Below, piece after piece: positions 1 through 13,034 of a stretch of 64,000 nucleotides of DNA (position 1 is its first letter; each line of letters begins with the position of its first letter). The notes under the pieces are model-generated. The model did not search any database and was not told where the DNA came from. It saw nothing but the letters and a program-made list of their open reading frames with translations. The DNA is taken from positions 4,568,001 through 4,632,000 of the forward strand of contig OV050033.1 of assembly GCA_920105625.2 (NCBI GenBank), in the 5' to 3' direction. The stretch is from Clusia tigrina. Lineage: Eukaryota; Arthropoda; Insecta; Diptera; Clusiidae. The position numbers and the translations under genes are program-made.

Positions 1-1215
1 TCCATTTTAGAGAGACTTAAGATTTTTAACGATTCATATCTCGCTCCACCCGAGTTGTCTCATTTTACAATATTGCAACTCATGGAGAAATACTCTGATC
101 TACTGAGGAACTATTGGCATTACTGACTTCTACCACTTAAAGTAGTTATATTCCAAGTGTTGTTGAAAGCAGGCAGGATCCCCACGTGTGTCCTTGAGTG
201 AAATATGAATTCCAATATCCCCAGAAGAGGGATAATCGTCAACCACAGCAACCAGTTTGCTACTGCTTTAGCAAAGACACAAACCTTATTCATATGCGCC
301 CTACTGCAAAGAAGCAGCTGTGATTTGAGTGTTGCCAACCGTTTCAAATTTTTCAATTTTTTGATAAGGGTACGGAAGCTGGCACAACGAAATTAGTTTC
401 ACATTGTGTTGCAATTTCCACCCAAAAGGCTCAGGATGCTCACTCCAGAAGCTCCGCTTGCCTATGACAGGTTCACAATTCAGACGACTTGAGTCAGCTT
501 CCTTTGTAACGGGCCACAAACTTGTTGAAAGACAATATTTACGGCATTGCTTTGACATGCATTCCCCAAGCAAACACATTCATGTACAAGATGCCAACAT
601 TTGCGTTGCCACAAACACAATTTGCATCCTGGCAGCAGCTCTAAGCTGAGCAGCTACAAGACATAATTGCGAATTTCACCAATATTGATGCGAGGGAAAT
701 GGGGACAAATGTGGACGAAGCTTTGGCATGGTCGAAGGTCTGTTGCGGAGAGTACAACACCAATTGCGACAACGCACCAGCAGTGATATTGCAACGGAAA
801 GTGCGTACGAGTGGAAAGCAGAGAGGCCATTTGCGTCTCTGACACTTTTATGGAGTATGTAGAGACATGCAGGCTCGAAGGGCACATTAGAGGGGGCTAC
901 GCATATCCCCCGCATATGAATGTGAAAGTGAGTGCGTAAATTGTTTGTCCTCACATACAGGCACATGAATACATCAGCATTCTTACATAGGAGCAACACT
1001 TGTATCAATAAAATATATGCGTGTTAAGGCGTGAGAGTGACAAAGTATCCTTTTGGCCTCCGACCAAGCACACTTGCATAGATGAGTACGAATATTAAGT
1101 GTAGCAGCAGAGGAAAATTAATCGGCCAACGGTTGAAAATGGGACTATACTGATTCTTAAAGTAGGAAACATATCCATCTAACTGTGAGGAAGGTTCCCA
1201 AAAGGTTTATAAGAA
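1..1215. other. Non-coding stretch, nothing recognised
   Basis: No reading frame here has recognisable protein similarity, and no repeat structure or splice-site pair stands out. Base composition is moderately A+T-rich, like the rest of the window. It is probably intronic or intergenic DNA. Confidence 0.5.
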
Positions 1216-1217
1216 CT

Positions 1218-1547
1218 TCATGCATGCCGCTTCTTAGGTGGTAGCTGAATTCTACAAGTCTTAGAGGTGCTTCTAGATGCACAGCCCCTTTTTCGAGGTG
1301 TCCCATCGGTCTTGCCACCGTTTCGGTGTTTTATTCTGATAAGTTCCACTGAGTTGTTATAGATCACTTCTCTTCTTTGTCGCATTTTCATACCTATCGG
1401 CCTCCATCCACCAACTACAAATATTGCCTCAGTGGAAATAATTTTGTATGAACAACAGATCCTTATCAATGCCAGCTTATTCGTCCACATAACTTCTCTC
1501 ATGTTCAAGTTGCTATGGTAGTCTCTATGCAGTTCGGTGTAGAACAT
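1218..1547 (-). pseudogene. LINE reverse-transcriptase C-terminal remnant
   Basis: An open frame of 109 codons on the minus strand carries a segment resembling the C-terminal part of non-LTR retrotransposon polyproteins, just after the reverse-transcriptase core. The pattern is I-R-I-C-x-S-Y-K-I-I-S-T-E-A followed by a hydrophobic G-W-x-P-I and a basic stretch, at about residues 28-58. In Jockey/R1/LOA-type elements the matching block reads like 'ALR..S.YRTVS..A..V.AG..PI'. No catalytic YADD-type motif or endonuclease domain is present, so this is a fragment and not an active element. The similarity is from recognition of the family pattern, not a search. The last 40 or so residues could be chance extension of the frame. 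Confidence 0.6.
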
Positions 1548-1849
1548 GCCAATGAAAAGTCAATTTGCAATACCTGAAACTGCTTAAATTATAGTACAAA
1601 TATTCCCCTGCAGTTTTCTCACCAATCTTCAAGGACCATAAATTTAGTTGAGTGAGTATTTTAGTTTTATTCTGGATGTTAGAATAAAACAGTCGCTCCA
1701 TCGCCTTCCCTTCGTTCGTCCAAAACACAAGTTTCGCCTAAATACATGTGGGAACATTGTAAGGCGTGTTTCTCAGAATTTGTGTGCAGAATTTAAACAG
1801 GATTTGTTGCTGCATTTAGCGTGTTGACAAGCAAAAGCCACAAAATATC

Positions 1850-1924
1850 ACATACACACAAATTGTCGGGCGCACAAAAACACACACTTCCATACACAAT
1901 AACACACTCACACACACACACATT
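1850..1924. repeat. Imperfect CA microsatellite
   Basis: An interrupted run of CA dinucleotides with short non-repeat islands. It explains the low-complexity Thr/His reading frame across it. It is a simple-sequence tract with no sign of coding function. Confidence 0.85.
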
Positions 1925-3297
1925 CATGCTTCCTCACACTCCAACTGAAGTGCTCTTTAACCAACAAAAGCATAAAAGCTGCAGGACATTAACAACGACA
2001 TGAAAAAAGGACTAAACCCACACATGTGCGCAGGAGAGTCACAGTGCAAAAGGAACTGGTGAAAACTTAGTTCTTTCGCTGCAAAAGGCAGAAAGTGTCG
2101 TTAATTTTACTTACAAAATTTTTAAGTATTTACAACAAAGTTTTACTCACTTTTGTTGCCGTTGTTGTCGCTGTTGCTTTGGCAATGTAAGAAAACTTTA
2201 ACATTACACAAGCTGAGAAACAAAGCCAGAATAGAAGGAAAATGCAGAAAGTGATTTAGAAAATGTCCTTCCCTTTGACTCAGTTAACCAATTTCACAAA
2301 GCAAACGAGCTGAAAATAGCAGCACCCGCATCCGGTGGCGCTGCCGCTGTCGTTGCCATTACTCTCAGGACTATTGAATTTCCTTTGATGTTGATGGAGT
2401 AATGCGAGTAGCGACGCACGCCCTGCTCATAAGTGGGGAAAAAACTACCGACGAAGCCGGTGTAAATCTGATCCTCTTTGTGGGAAGTGGTCTAAAAATA
2501 CCAGCAACACGTCGTAATATTACTCTGCGTTGCTGTTGTGTAAAGTTGCCGTAATCTTAAATCTCCATTATAATCTTAAAGCTGCATCTGGGCCGCAACA
2601 CCGTTGCTTCACGACCTTTTGAGAGGCCGCAGTGGCTTCCACATGCACGCGACCAATCCGCAAGTGCATTCGCTGGCGGCCGTCATTCGTTTCGCTGCAA
2701 TGCACACTTTCCGTTTTGCAGCCTCCCGCGGCTGGTGTTGGTTCGTTCAACCGCCTTTGGCTCCCACCTTGATATTGATTACAAAGTTTCTTGTGACCCA
2801 GTTTGTGGTCGCGTCTCATTGGATTTCTAGGGGCGTGCAATCGCACCGACTCTTATTTTCCTATGTGATTTCTCCCTTTGTTTGTGTGCACTTTTACGGA
2901 AGGAAACTTTAATTCACACCCTCTTTATTTAAAGTGGTAAATTATAAATATTAAATTCAAGTTTTTAGCGTTTTGTTTCGTAATTTTCTGTAAATTGTTT
3001 ATTTATAGACGCGAATCATAAACCAGGGATTCCAACTTTATTATTAATACGCTTATTACTTCTTCATTTAGCTGAGTCAGATGACTTGTCTGGGTATGTC
3101 TCCCTATTTTATATGTCCCGAAGACTTTGGAATCCTCTTAGATCTGGGACTGGTAATTTACACATTATGATTCTGCTCTGGATTCCATTGTGGGGCTGGT
3201 AGAATGACAGACTTAATCAATTTTATTTAATTTGACAAGATTGTTTTTCTTTCTAGCATAGTTTTTGTGTGAGCACCATTACTTTTTTGGGGCCCTG
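1925..3297. other. Non-coding stretch, nothing recognised
   Basis: The G+C-richer part around 2.57-2.91 kb has overlapping reading frames on both strands (about 92 and 102 codons), but neither resembles a known family. No splice sites flank a convincing exon. This is probably non-coding. Confidence 0.45.
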
Positions 3298-3468
3298 GTT
3301 CTTCGTATTCTCAGACTCCTTCTCTAAGTGTTAATCATATCCCATCAAACCAGAGTTCTTCGTATTCTGAGGCTCCTTTAATAAGTGTTAATCATATCCC
3401 ATCAACGCAGTGTTCTTCGTATTCTCAGACTCCTTCTATAAATGTTAATCATATGCCATCAAACCTGT
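3298..3468. repeat. Minisatellite, three copies of a 57-bp unit
   Basis: Three head-to-tail copies begin at 3298, 3355 and 3412, each exactly 57 bp. They share the starting motif GTTCTTCGTATTCT and the inner motif GTTAATCATAT. The copies differ by point changes only, so the duplication is fairly recent. A fourth, strongly diverged start (GATTCTTTGCTGTTCTCAT) follows. Confidence 0.92.
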
Positions 3469-3860
3469 GATTCTTTGCTGTTCTCATAACTGATGCTCTG
3501 ACAGGGAAACCATCAAATAGTCTTTCTTTAGCTATTTAAGTCAAACCAACCCTCATAGAAGTAACACTCATTCCACTATGAATCATAATAATTCAGTTAT
3601 GAAATAATTTATGTTCAGTCTAAGATTACTCATGTCTAGCTGCAGTTCGTTCGATCCATCAATTTTTTTAATGGCAAAAAAATTACAAGTCTACGTACAC
3701 CACTCTTTCAGTGAAGACTCCTTCAACATTTATTTTTCTTTTTAGAGGAGTGCTCTTCAGATCAACAAAGTTTCAGATTTCACTAAACCGTCTTCTATTA
3801 ATATAATGATCCTTTTTGCATCCCTTATATATTAATAGATCTTCTAATATATTAATAAAA

Positions 3861-4175
3861 CAGGCGAGAAAGAAGGTATCGTTTGATGATATTGAATTTG
3901 AATGAAATCATTATAGGCGAAAATGAAGGTATAGTTGGATGATATTGGATTTCAATGAAAAGGACAGGCAAGAATGAAGGTATCGTCTGATGATATTGGA
4001 TTTGATTGAAATCAGGACAGGGGAGCATGAAGGTATCGTTTAATGATATTGGAAATCAATGAAATCAGAACAGGCGAGAATAAAGGTATCTTTTGATGAT
4101 ATTGGATTTCAATGATATGAGGACATGAGAATGAAGGTATCGTGTGATGATATTGGATTTGAATGAAATCAGAAC
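3861..4175. repeat. Minisatellite, six copies of a ~53-bp unit
   Basis: Units begin near 3861, 3914, 3965, 4018, 4071 and 4124, with periods of 51-53 bp. Each unit carries CAGGCGAGAATGAAGGTATCG-like sequence followed by GATGATATTGGATTT. Copies differ by scattered substitutions and 1-2 bp indels, so the array is older than the neighbouring 57-bp array. Confidence 0.92.
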
Positions 4176-7100
4176 ACAGCTGTGTTGTTTCCTTTGAATA
4201 CTAAGATCCCCGCAGTAGTCGGACTGGGGAAGCTCAGTACTTATATCGACTATTTTATTAGAGCGTTGCTGTTTCTGTCTTTGGTTGTTGAGATAAGCAA
4301 AAGTTGCGATCTCCAATTTCCCAGTCAACTCTAAATATAATCGAAGTGGTGCGGCGGGGTAAATTTGTATTTTCCAGCCTCAAATAAAACACCCTCCTAT
4401 CAAATTTTATATAAAACACGTTTAAGATTAAAAAGGAAATGTCTCGTGCCTGTCTTTAATTTTCACTTGAAACTTTATTTGAGCTCTTCTCTTTCCTGAC
4501 AAATTTCCAAATTATGTTGAAATTCTCCTCAAAACTTTACACAATCTCGTCATATTTGAAGTTATTTGTAAATATGTTGGAATTACACATGGCCAGACTT
4601 TGGAGTCCCATCCTCTGTATGTAACTGCCATCCTCCACAGTCCAAAGTACACTTATTCATATTAAATTAGTTGGGATAAATTGTTTGACATTTAACCTGA
4701 AAAGTTTTTGTTGCAGACTGAGGAGATTCACTTGCGCAGTTGTTGAGCTGTAAAGAAATATGAAACGGCTCAAGGATTGTCGCTGCATGTCAAGACAAGT
4801 TTTTCATGGTTTAACTTACGAATCCTTCATGTCATATTTGGAAAACAACACGAAACCATAAATAAAACATAAATTTATTTATAATTGCCAGTGAAGGAGA
4901 AATCTGAGGCGAACTTTTCCATGTGGGCATAGAACAAAGGAGCGATGTGTCGTAAAATTCCGGGCTGCACAGCTTCCAAGGCGCAACGACTTATGCTTCA
5001 AATTTATGGCCTTAATTAAAACTAAAACTCTTCGCATTACAATTTATGGATTGCAAACGCATGCATCCTAGCCGGGAACTCGACGTATTAACGCCCAAGT
5101 GCACGCCTGTCAACTAAATGCAACAATAACAGCCACCCACGGGCGCCCAACTGCATGTTAATAAGGCAACTGCAACACTACAGTAACAATCCGGACAACA
5201 ACAATAGTGGCAATAATAATCACAATGAAAAGAAGCTGCTGTTGTTCAGACTTGCAAATTGAAACATATTTCATGGCAAATATTTCCTCAGCATGGCAAC
5301 TGAAGCCGTACAGCAAAGTTAATTGAATATGCAGCAGGAAGCCAGCCGAGGCAGAGAGACACACTGACAGTTGGGCGGGCAGGCGGAGAGACAAGAACGA
5401 AGCGCAGTCGAGGCTAATATGTTCCCTGCCAGCAGCTCTACTCCTGCATCAGGAGTAAGAATGCTAATCAACTGTGTTGGTGGTGGTGGCAAGCAAATTA
5501 CACAAGCATCACGTCAGAAAGCACGTAACATGAGCCGCGGAGAGCTTCCCGGAATGTTCGTATTGATAGTAACAATTGGAAAGGCGGAGAATGCAAAAAT
5601 GGTTGAAATGCGCAGAGCTATGAAACTAAATGGTCTCATCAGATATTTGCATACAATTGGACACTTCCAAAAAAATATTTTTATATAACTGAATTTCCCC
5701 AAGTCCTTGTACTCCTTTTCTAGAGAGCGAGTGATCGTTTAGCTTTGCCATTTCCATTCTTCAACATCTTTGCTGATATTCTGCAACAACGAGCCTATTA
5801 AATCCTGACATTTATGAGGTCATCTGCTACGGAATATTCATCAGCAGCTCTAACGAATTTTTTTACGGCCTTTTGAAGGTACAAATCTGAGAAAGTGAAT
5901 ATTAGAAAAATGTTTCTTAGGTCTCTCAGGTCGCTTCACTCATCCAGGTCATGGTTTTAATAAACCAACAACGCGTCCAGTTTATTATCATTATCAGCTT
6001 GTCGAAAAGTAACTCCCTGTTCCAGTTTAAACCTGTCTTCTGATCATAGAATGGCGTTATGTCAATACATAAATCAGCAAAGACACTTCTGTCTTGAACG
6101 ATACTCTAATCTCTTCTCCTTTGGTTTCTCAACTATGGTAATTGAACCCACTTTATTCTGTAGTTCTGAATTCTTAGTGGTGGCCTCCAAACTTTGTCTC
6201 GGCTCTTGAAATATTCACGAAGTTTTCCTTCAATGATTTAGAATGATGGATATTAGCAAAAATGTGTGGGGTACAACCTTGAAAATCGGTTTGAAACATT
6301 TTCCAGAGGCTGAATAAGAGCTCTTAAGGAAATGCTGAACCTGAAATAATAGAATAATCGAGTTAAAGAGCCATTTTTGTGAACACTCGTGCAGCACCAA
6401 TTGCTGAGGCTGGCAAATTGAACTCAGTCACCCTGCCAATGATCCAATCCAGATTTGCGAATCCATTTTTACTGCATTTAATGCAATTTGTGCAGCAAAA
6501 CGTAAAGAGAGGACCTAGGGAGGAGCTACATTTCTTGGATTTTTATTGCTGAAATTCTGACGTGATTTTGAAGCGAAGTGAAGTGCTCTTCAACATCGTT
6601 CTTGGCATTGCGGTATTTCGTGTTTATTTTCCTGATGGTTGGCTCTTCTCGTTCTGCTGCTGTTGTTGTCGGTGTTGTTATTGGAATTGTGTAGCCACCG
6701 ATGTAGCCACTTGTAATAGAAGTGCGCAAGCAAAATACACGCACAGAGACGCACTCACCTCACTCACCCACACATGCACACGAGTGGCATGGCATTTTGC
6801 TCTAGTTTCGCACACTAACTGACTGAGTGCGCCAGGATATTGCGAACATATCAGATGTTGTTATTGTTGGTGTTGTTGTAGCTCTCGGTGATTGTTTGTG
6901 TTGTTGGCCAGCAATTTTGTGTATGTTCTGTGTGTGTGTGTGTTGGTGCGTGAGTGTCTATGTTTGAGGTAACAATATCTGCAAATTTGCATTTATTTCC
7001 ATGTTCGTATGTTAGTCGAATCGAAGGAGTGCAGCGTCACTTGCTTGATTATGTTGGAAAATGAAAAGGACTCAAAGTTGATCAATTTTGCCAGAATTTC

Positions 7101-8080
7101 GGAGCTAAAATATGTAAGTTCGAGGACGTAGAGTGGTGTCCAACCGTAGCTCACAATTGTGCTGTGTGAATGAGGTCGCCGATGTGCAAAAAGCTCTGTT
7201 TTATAGTATGTAGAATGGGGTAAGAAATCACACTCTTAGCCCAGTTTGAACAACGAGGCTCCATGAAGGTGTGACGTTTGTGGTCACATTTCCCCACCTA
7301 ATTATCAGAAAGATCATTTTATAGCAAATGATTTTGAATACCTACTTTAAATGGAAGTTCGATTGGGTCGAAGACTCAACTCAATTTATTCATTGCCATC
7401 ACTCTTAATTCACAAATATGAAGCTCAATTCTTGAAACTTGGCATCTTAAAGCAACTTAATTCCAGCTAAAAAAGAATATTGAATAGCAAGAAGCAAAAT
7501 GATTTCAATTCCTAATTAATGCGTAATTAAGGAAAACAAAGTTTGGCACGCTTCAGCCGAACGCCCACAGCATTATAATAGATCCACAACAAGGCGACTC
7601 GTGTAATGCCTCCGTAATGAATGCGAATGGTCACTACCAGCTGGGATTGGAACTGGACTGTTGAATATGCCAACAATAACAATTATTTAATGCTCGCATA
7701 CGCAAAACACTATCTAAATCGTAAATAAATCGCAGACTAATGAGAAGAAAAGGAAACCGAAAACGTTGCCGGTCGACTGAGGACGGTGGCAGGAGCAGTG
7801 AAAGCCTTCAATGAATACCAATTACCAAACAAATAAACAACATTTCAATGAAGACCTAATCATCGCATACAAAGGCACAAACACACACAGTCTCAAATAT
7901 GTGGACAAAGCCACTGCCACTCATACACAAGAACAGGACATTATAACAACACAATCTCAACAAACAAAGCAAATCCTAATGAGAGCATTAAAGGAACATG
8001 TCAGTGCTAAGTCGGAAACTATATTCATACCACACTGAAGAGGAGTTGATCTGACACCCTCGCACCCGCACTTACATACA
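4176..8080. other. Long non-coding block, simple repeats only
   Basis: No conserved protein, RNA gene or transposon end was recognised. Short CA/GT and CTG/GTT tracts occur near 6.65-6.95 kb. A 105-codon frame at 5371-5688 has no recognisable motif. It is interpreted as intronic or intergenic DNA. Confidence 0.45.
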
Positions 8081-8213
8081 CACACACACACGAACATCCA
8101 CGCATAAAACCTTCAAATGGAAAGCATAGAACAGCCCTAAACAAATAATGAATCATGAAACATGACGCAGCATAAAACCAATAAATAAGTTATCCTGGCA
8201 TTGCTGCTGGCGC

Positions 8214-8381
8214 ATGTTTGTTGACCTTCTGCCACGCTCCCGCCTCGAGCCGATTGATTACAATGCCGAACTGGAACTGAAACTGGCACGGGAACATGGC
8301 TGGCAAAGCAGCGCGTCTACACCAATTACCATGTTCGGGAGCACATTTGTGAGTATTTTATTCTTTCTCATGGCTGAATAA
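8214..8381 (+). CDS. Candidate small ORF or exon (55 codons)
   Basis: An ATG at 8214 opens a 55-codon frame ending at TAA 8379-8381. The first 45 codons have balanced, fly-like codon use and an acidic/basic middle section (NAELELKLAREHGW). They stop exactly at a consensus 5' splice donor (GTGAGT) at 8349, which would give an exon of 45 whole codons. No good 3' acceptor is visible upstream, so it would have to be a first coding exon. The protein is not recognised. Chance is a serious alternative, because frames of this length are common; the coding-like codons plus donor are the only support. Confidence 0.18.
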   Translation: MFVDLLPRSRLEPIDYNAELELKLAREHGWQSSASTPITMFGSTFVSILFFLMAE

Positions 8382-9920
8382 CATGTTCGCACATAAAATG
8401 TCCGCACAGACAAGCACAAAAAGCACGCCCCGCCCACTCCACCAAACGTCCACTGGGCATTGTGGTTCACTAATGTGGTCGAATTAGGATGTGCATTAAC
8501 ACTTTCGAGTAGGCAGCGCTTCGAAGGGGAGCACGGGCTGTATTTTGTTGCTAGTACCGGTGGAGATGCAGCTGGAATGCTTCAATGTGGGATTAAAGAT
8601 TACAGAGTTAATGAGGGTAGTTTTGAAGAAAACTTTTGGTGTTTCTAAGGCAGTTTCATTCTTGGTGCTAAACCACCCAATTCTGGAGATTATATGCTTT
8701 TACTTTCCACGTGTAGTTTTAGTTTCCACTGAGCAAGGATTGTTATTAGAATTATATTGATTATATTGATTAGGATGACAGAGATATGAAGCGAAGGTGA
8801 ATTATTTCTCTTTGTTATTTCGTTGTGATTCGGTGTCTCAAATTTTGAAATGGATTATGAAATGTTATTTTGGAAGAAAAGTTTCAACGCCACCTGTACC
8901 CAGCTTAAGAATAGGATATCTCTGAAGGATTCACCATTTCGTTTAATGTGTGGTTGCTGTTCAGTAGTCCAAGTGACTACTTCGACAATCTGCAGCATGA
9001 ACATTATTTAAGTTACCTTCTCGATGTCTTCTCCGTAACAATAAAAATACTAAATAATTCTAACAGAGTTGAGTGAAAGCATCAATACAATTTAGTGCTG
9101 CCTCTGACTGACTTAATTTTATTAATTTCAATACTTTCAAATTGAAAGTTTCCATTTCTTTCAAACTGCCTTCTTTCTTATAATTCCAGGCTCTGGTTTA
9201 AGTATGAAATATTTCAAGCAAGTGAATTGAAGTGGGACACAATTTGCGATGATTCTTTGGAAATACTTCTCTATACCCACTACTCGTATCCCTCATAAAT
9301 TCATCCCATAGATAGATGCACATAAACAAGTAAAAGCAACGCCATTCCCACAAGAATTACTCAATTAACAATAGCACTAGATTTGTGCACTTCGGCTCCG
9401 CAATGGCCCAGTTTAGGCTAAATTAAGAGCGCGATCATTAATTGAAGCTCGTCAAGTTTAAATTCAATTGAATTGCCCTTGAAGCTTGATGTAAAATCTT
9501 AATTCTGAAAAGAACAGAGTGGAGTAGGAGTCCATCAAAGTGAGCCATTTGAATTCGCTTCATTACGGATGACATTGGCATCTTCAATTGCGGAGTGATT
9601 GAAGCAACTAGAACATAGTGGAACTATTAATAGAAAATACCAATTCTTACTAAATACAAACAAAGAATAATATAAATGTATTAATGTGTAAAAGAAGCTT
9701 ACACAGCGGCTATTTTCTTAGAACAAATCTGTAGAAAAAGAAGTTTCAAGTGTTTATATTAGCAAAACTCTGTTCAGAAAGCCTACCAAGTTCAACAAAA
9801 ATGGGCTTATATTTTGGAATAAGGTTTCTTCGTAGTTTTGAGGAACAATTCTTAAGATTTGCTAAGATCGTCTTCCTGTTCTACGATCCATAATATAGCT
9901 ACTAAATGGATATTCATTTG
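8382..9920. other. Non-coding stretch, nothing recognised
   Basis: A+T-rich sequence without recognisable coding, RNA or repeat features on either strand. Confidence 0.45.
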
Positions 9921-9985
9921 GCACTGCAAAGGATCTTGTAGGTCTATGTGTGGCCTGAACGGCCGGCCAGTCTAACCTATCCTAA
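9921..9985 (+). mobile_element. LINE 3'-end fragment
   Basis: The segment reads GCACTGCAAAGGATC, then TAGGTCTATGTGTGGCC, then GGCCGGCCAGTCTAACC, and ends in a decayed CTAACC/CTATCC repeat. This is the layout of a non-LTR retrotransposon 3' UTR ending in short tandem repeats. A second, inverted, more diverged copy of the same tail lies at 20962-21012, which supports a dispersed family. No coding part was recognised upstream. Confidence 0.65.
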
Positions 9986-12900
9986 TCTTTGAGGAACAAT
10001 TTGCTCTGGGAAGTTATTCCTGTGACAATGATTTACCTGATAAAATCGTGCCATTTCACCGGGAAACACTTCTAACTTAGTTTGGTTTACAACATTCAAA
10101 TGTGGCCGAGCATTTTTTGTTATTACCTTAATATCCTCTTCTCCATTCCTCAAATTTTGGATGTTCATTTGTGTTGTATGACTGGAGATGACCAACCACG
10201 AAAGGAACAAAAGACAATGCCAAAATTCTTACTACGAAAGAGTCCTTTTCTTGAACCGCGATAAGCAAACTATCATAAAGAGGTTTAAATAATAACATCA
10301 TGAGAAAAGTCTCACATTAAATACTCATATACTGAGATTCGCCTTCTATTGGAGGCTAATTTAATTGAACACAAACTTTACTTGGTATTTAGGGACCCTT
10401 TGTTCCCCACGGAACCATAGGAATTTATTATTAATTATATACCTCCCTTGTAGGGAACGGTAACAACCGGAGTTCCGGAGAGAAAATGTGACCAAATGAT
10501 ATGAATGAAATGAACTCAAGTTTCTTCCAGGACTGTTCAATTCAGTATTATAAAAATATATATTAGTAGAATTACAGGCCATTTAAGAATCCTGTAGAAG
10601 AGTTGCATATATCCTTACACTTAAACCGAAAATTTTTGCAAAGGGACAGCATTCTGCATAAACCCCATCATCGTCGAATGTTGAAAAAGATTTCCGTCTT
10701 CACATGACGCTCTCTTGAAGAAAATTATTCAAGACTCTAAATATGTAAAACATCAGTTCACTGTATTGATTCAGAGCAAGAAACTATTCCATTACCAATT
10801 CCCACAGCTCTAAGCTGGCTGGAATAAAAGACACTTCTGGCCACCGAGAACAATATTCCGCTACCCCATTAAATTCTCCCACCCCATTAAATTTTCTATT
10901 CTTTTGTTTCTCTTGTATTTGTTTTCAATTTCTTGCACCTAAATTGCTAATGAAGTCTGAACCCACTCATTTTGTATGCAAGTATCCAAGGAAAAATAGT
11001 AAAAAACATTGCATACTTGCAGGCGTGAGGAGTATGTATTAAATTTGCTCATTACATGAATGCAAGCGCAAGCTAACTGAGCAAGCAATCGACTGCCTCC
11101 ACCTATTTGTTTGTTTGTGTGCATTACGGTGTGAGTGTGCGGACGTGTTCTTCGGCAATAAATTATGTGCCATTCCCTTTGGCATTGTCCTGCATTCTTG
11201 CGCCACTTTGTATGCTTGCATTTTAAATTGCTAACGAAGTGTTGACCCATTTTTGATTTTTCCACAATTTCCATTTTCAGTGCTCGGTTTTTATACATTA
11301 AATTATAAAAGAAACAATTCATGGAGTCTGGAAATTCTTTCCATTCTTCTTCTTGGTCGCTTCATTCACAGTGTGAGGTCGAGTGATGTGGTTTGCTGTG
11401 ACGCTTTGGGTGAGTTTCGTGCCACTCATTTACTATTGATGTCTACTTTCAATGAATGAGCTGGCCATGTCGGTCCCTGGCCAGTGCTCAATATTCGTAT
11501 TCTTTAAAGCAAATTGATTTTCTACATTTAAGATTGACCTTATTTTACAGCATTTCCTCGATTCAGATCTACTCTAGATTGACACAATGTGAATAAGAAA
11601 GTCTTCATTTGATTCTAGCATGTAATCTTAATTTTACTGAGGCTTGTCGCATTACCGATTTTTCGATTTAAATGAATCGTCCTTATTTAATGGGAACTAG
11701 AATTTTCCACATTCTTGAAATCACAGCAGAATTCAATTATAACAGCTCATTCTTCAAACAAAAATTCCAGAATATTTCGCATAATCCTCTCCAATGAACT
11801 GTAAATGCACTGGCATTACTGTTGCCTGGCGTGGTATCCTTCAGTGCACTGCACTGCGTGTCCTCTAAACTCCGTTTAATAATCACCAAAGCGCATGTTA
11901 ATTCCTTTTTATTTAATATGAACACTTTCCAGATAATGAATTTCGCTTAAATGCATGGTTCAGCCTGGTTCGCTGCCGTCCCAAGAGCATGCCCACGGTG
12001 CACAGATGCATACACTCACAAGCACTCTCAACATGCATGCATAGTTATCCTTTTTTCCTTTCATTATAAATTAAGTGTAATAAGACAATAACTGCTAAAT
12101 TCGAATGGAATAAATTTGCTGAAAAACAAAAGCGATGAGAACACAAGCAAAAGGGGTGGAAAAAAGCAGTGGCAGGAAATGTAAGCAGCTCTTGACACAT
12201 ACACTCAAGTAATAAAGGATATCCTTAGCAAATGTTCTGCATCTCGTGGCAAGTCATACACGCTGGCAGCAAGTGCAGCCAACATCGCCAACAACAACAG
12301 CGGATGAGAAATGTTAACGTCGGGAATTGGTGGCAAATTGCTCACAGAGAACTCGCTCCCAAGCAGCAAGGCAACGGAAAATGGCATCGTAAGAACAATG
12401 CAATAGAAACAAAGAGGATCACAAATAATTTACAGCTCTGGGAAGGGTGCAACTGAGAATGTTTTCATCTATGTGAGTTTGTATGTGAGGGTGCACATTT
12501 TTAGAGGATATTGTTTAATTTTTCATTTGTTCTGTTGTCCTGGCTCGTGTTTACTCGATTGCTTATTGCGAATAAAATGCTTCAAATGCTTGCATAAATT
12601 ACAGGATTCAACTTCTTAATCGCGAAAGTGACTTAATTTGATGGCACTATTTGGAGCAACTGCGGAAATGATTACATTAAGGCTTATAAATATGCTTGAG
12701 ATCTTCAAAGGACTGAGTATGTCCGCTTCCCTACAAAATAGTGGAGATATATTTTTCAAAGTAAGTTCATATCTACAGCCTCAACAATGTTTAGATGAGA
12801 CATAAATCGGCCCATACTCGAAATTGTTTGCAGTTTTGGGGGACAAAGGGCAGAGTCAAACCAGTCGAGTACAGTGGATAAGGATCGATTTCTGTTGGCT

Positions 12901-13034
12901 AAAAAATTAAAGAATCTACTCCTATGGAACATTAATATAAAATTGTTCTGTTCATTCAGTCCACACAACCATATTTCGTGCTTTGTTCTGAAAGAACAGA
13001 TTATAAATTATGCTCTCTCTCATATAAGACTCCT
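9986..13034. other. Non-coding stretch, nothing recognised
   Basis: Reading frames such as 10939-11322 (minus, 127 codons) show no family motif. No splice-site pair, RNA gene or transposon end was found. It is probably intronic or intergenic. Confidence 0.45.

Noticed and set aside
3298..4175. CRISPR-like array
   Set aside because: Units are contiguous tandem repeats with no unique spacers, in an animal genome.
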